DNA of 14,686 nucleotides from SLRI01 sp036796215 (GTDB lineage: Bacteria; Pseudomonadota; Alphaproteobacteria; Geminicoccales; Geminicoccaceae), in assembly GCA_036796215.1 (NCBI GenBank), contig DAIRDJ010000105.1, positions 1-14,686 on the forward strand. The letters are read 5' to 3'. Of the stretch, positions 13,234-14,686 are shown piece after piece. The position numbers and the translations under genes are program-made. A model generated the notes under the pieces. That model was not told where the DNA came from. It saw nothing but the letters and a program-made list of their open reading frames with translations, and did no database searches. The first letter of the stretch is position 1. Each line of letters opens with the position of its first letter.

Positions 13234-13700
13234 TAGACCCGCTCCCCGGTCAACAGAATGCGCAGCCGGGCGGTCGCCGAGGCGGTGGTCGGGTCGAGCT
13301 GGTGCAGCGGCAAGTGGTGCCCGGCGAGCTCGACCGTTTCGTTGGCCGGCAGCCGTTCATCCGCCGGGCCGAGCTGGAGGGCGAGATCGAGTGTGGTCGC
13401 GGCCAGGGCCGGGAGGCGGAAGATGCCCTGGCCGCGCAGCTCGATCAGGCCGGGTGCCGCCTGGGCTGTGGCGATCAGCCGGCCGGCCCTGGCCTCGATC
13501 CGGACGAGGTCGTCGGCGACGAGCTCGGCGCCCCGATCGACGAGGCGAAGGGCCAGGTCGCTCTTGCCGGCACCCGACGGGCCGAGCAGCAGAAGGCCCC
13601 GCTCGAGCCAACGCAGTGCCGTGCCGTGGCGGATCTCGCTGCGGTCCCGCTCGGGCAACACCCCGGCTATCGGCTCGCGATCGAGGAGCGGTCCGGCCAT
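13230..13700 (-). CDS. hprK: HPr kinase/phosphorylase, short catalytic form
   Basis: A 156-residue protein consisting of only the catalytic domain of HPr kinase/phosphorylase, the form usual in alphaproteobacteria; Firmicutes enzymes are about 310 residues with an extra N-terminal domain. Visible are the P-loop LLLGPSGAGKSDLALRL (G40–S47 core), ADD (62–64), and GLIELRGQGIF (84–94), the HprK signature region. It would phosphorylate and dephosphorylate HPr at S61, encoded in the same cluster. The ATG at 13700 lies 19 bases after the ptsN stop with only a weak ribosome binding site. The stop overlaps the rapZ TTG start by four bases. In this locus it links metabolic state to the PTS-Ntr relay. 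Confidence 0.94.
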   Translation of the reverse strand: MAGPLLDREPIAGVLPERDRSEIRHGTALRWLERGLLLLGPSGAGKSDLALRLVDRGAELVADDLVRIEARAGRLIATAQAAPGLIELRGQGIFRLPALAATTLDLALQLGPADERLPANETVELAGHHLPLHQLDPTTASATARLRILLTGERVY

Positions 13701-13719
13701 GCGGTAATCCCGTGGCCCC

Positions 13720-14187
13720 TCAGGCCGCGCGCGGCTCGCGCCGCCCGGTCAGGAGTTCGAACGCGACGCCCGGGTTGGGTGCCTCGCGCAGGGCTGCGCA
13801 GAGCTCCTCGTCGCGAAACACCCGGGCGACCCGGGCGAGTGCCTTCAGATGCTCGGCGGCGGCATCGATTGGCGCCAGCAGCAGAAAGACCAGGTCGACC
13901 GGCTCGTCATCGAGCGAATCGAAGCTGACCGGCGTTTGCAGCCGGGCGAAGACGCCGACCAGATGGTCGAGGCCTTCGAGCTTGGCATGCGGGATGGCGA
14001 GCCGATCGCCGATGCCGGTGGTGCCGAGCTTCTCGCGCTCGAGCAGCGCTTCGAGTACCGGCCCGGCTTCGAGGGCGTTGGCCGCCGCGACCCGCTCGGC
14101 CAGGGCGCGCAGGACTTGCCGCTTGCTCGAGGCCTTGAGGTCGAGCACCACGGCACCCGGGCTCAAGACATCGGAGAGTTCGATCAT
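13720..14187 (-). CDS. ptsN: PTS EIIA-Ntr (nitrogen regulatory IIA)
   Basis: A 155-residue EIIA of the fructose/nitrogen class. The phosphorylation histidine is H67 in TGIGDRLAIPHAKLEGL, and downstream PVDLVFLLLAP (about 96–106) is the family core. The start at 14187 gives the typical MIELSDVLSPGAV N-terminus and has AAGGA at a good distance; a longer frame to 14307 is not family-like. PtsN takes phosphate from HPr-like proteins and controls nitrogen metabolism and potassium transport in other proteobacteria. It lies 283 bases after rpoN on the same strand and is followed by hprK. Confidence 0.95.
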   Translation of the reverse strand: MIELSDVLSPGAVVLDLKASSKRQVLRALAERVAAANALEAGPVLEALLEREKLGTTGIGDRLAIPHAKLEGLDHLVGVFARLQTPVSFDSLDDEPVDLVFLLLAPIDAAAEHLKALARVARVFRDEELCAALREAPNPGVAFELLTGRREPRAA

Positions 14188-14470
14188 GACGATCCTTCCA
14201 CGCCGCTCTGGCCTGCCACGCCACTTTGGGGCAGGTCGTGGGACGGCCGGCGAGATGGGCGGCAGTGGGCTTCGGGACGGGTCTGGGGCGAGCACGGGCG
14301 CCCGCATGCGGTCCGCCCCGGGGTTGCGCTGTCGATTGGCATGACGCTTGGACCCGCGCTCTTCAGGGCTGGGCGTTTGCGCGCTCGCCTGGCGGCTGTC
14401 AAGCCTGGAGGCCGCTTCATGGCCAAAGCTTCAGCAGCGGGCAACGCGGGCGCAGGGTGCCGTGCCCGGC
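14188..14470. other. Intergenic region between rpoN and ptsN
   Basis: These 283 bases hold no supportable gene: the short frames crossing it overlap both neighbours and resemble nothing. On the - strand a perfect TTGACA (14402–14397) is followed after 17 bases by CAAACG, a poor -10, so a ptsN promoter here is possible but weakly supported. Small GC-rich inverted repeats occur, none followed by a T-run. A hibernation-promoting factor gene, often found at this position, is absent. Confidence 0.5.
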
Positions 14471-14686
14471 TCATCGGGCCATGGCCTTGCTGCGGCGGCG
14501 TTGCATCGATGACGCGATGCCGAGGGCTTCGCGATACTTGGCGACGGTCCGCCGCGCGATCACGATCCCATCCTCGCCGAGCCGGCTGACGATCTGATCG
14601 TCGGACAGCACCGCGCGGGGATCCTCCTTTTGGATCATCAGCTTGATCTTCTGGCGGATGACCTCGGCACTGTGGTCGGCGGCACC
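14471..14686 (-). CDS. rpoN: RNA polymerase sigma-54 factor, C-terminal fragment
   Basis: The last 71 codons of rpoN; the gene continues beyond the window's right edge. The RpoN box ARRTVAKYRE, the invariant motif that contacts the -24 promoter element, is plainly encoded about 27 residues before the stop. Before it is the helical region SAEVIRQKIKLMIQKEDP followed by LSDDQIVSRLGEDG, as expected for the C-terminal DNA-binding domain. After the box comes LGIASSMQRRRSKAMAR, a normal though slightly extended basic tail. It is co-directional with ptsN, matching the conserved rpoN–ptsN linkage in proteobacteria. No start codon for the complete gene is in the window. Confidence 0.96.
   Translation of the reverse strand, partial: GAADHSAEVIRQKIKLMIQKEDPRAVLSDDQIVSRLGEDGIVIARRTVAKYREALGIASSMQRRRSKAMAR

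Noticed and set aside
12719..14344. Long + strand open frame of 541 codons
   Set aside because: Antisense to rapZ, hprK and ptsN; Arg/Ser/Ala-rich low-complexity translation typical of a shadow frame.
14184..14474. Possible 96-codon gene between rpoN and ptsN on the - strand
   Set aside because: It overlaps the ends of both neighbours, has no ribosome binding site and gives a Pro/Arg/Ala-rich sequence with no resemblance to hibernation factor or any family I know.

Overview
This is a GC-rich, densely coded stretch of a bacterial chromosome. The order rpoN – ptsN – hprK (short form) – rapZ – mannose-type EIIA – HPr at the right-hand end is the classic alphaproteobacterial PTS-Ntr/HPr-kinase locus. 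Together with the base composition it points to an alphaproteobacterium, possibly of the Rhodospirillales type; that last step is inference. No RNA gene, insertion sequence, CRISPR array or prophage gene is visible.

Region A (1–2236, + strand) is the end of a branched-chain-amino-acid-type (Liv) ABC importer operon: the last 33 codons of a LivM-like permease, a LivG-like ATPase, a LivF-like ATPase, and a small protein of the L-2-amino-thiazoline-4-carboxylic acid hydrolase family. It ends at a strong palindromic terminator shared with the convergent operon.

Region B (2265–8712, - strand, with a divergent LysR gene at 8829–9731) is the most interesting part. It is a tightly packed seven-gene operon: Tat-exported BMP/PnrA-type binding protein, two permeases of the nucleoside/BMP ABC class, a cysteine hydrolase that I recognise as very close to biuret hydrolase (BiuH), a double-domain ATPase, a second paralogous isochorismatase-like hydrolase, and a ChrR-type cupin. 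Nearly all genes overlap or nearly touch, and the two hydrolases are interleaved with the transporter genes. The simplest reading is a LysR-controlled uptake and hydrolysis system for biuret and a related N-carbamoyl/ureido nitrogen compound. The second hydrolase could act on triuret or on another amide. Overlapping inverted repeats rich in CTGCAG/TGCAGCA lie between the LysR gene and the operon.

Region C (9739–11424, - strand) is a full-length thiamine-diphosphate-dependent enzyme of the acetolactate synthase superfamily with unknown substrate. An 18-bp tandem repeat of four copies lies directly before its ribosome binding site.

Region D (11519–14686, - strand) is the regulatory PTS locus: HPr, mannose-type EIIA, RapZ, the HPr kinase/phosphorylase catalytic domain, EIIA-Ntr and the C-terminal 71 residues of sigma-54 ending just after the RpoN box. 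Two genes here (rapZ and ptsH) appear to use TTG starts, and no ribosome hibernation factor gene lies between rpoN and ptsN. No EI, EIIB or EIIC is in the window, so this PTS set looks regulatory rather than a sugar transporter.
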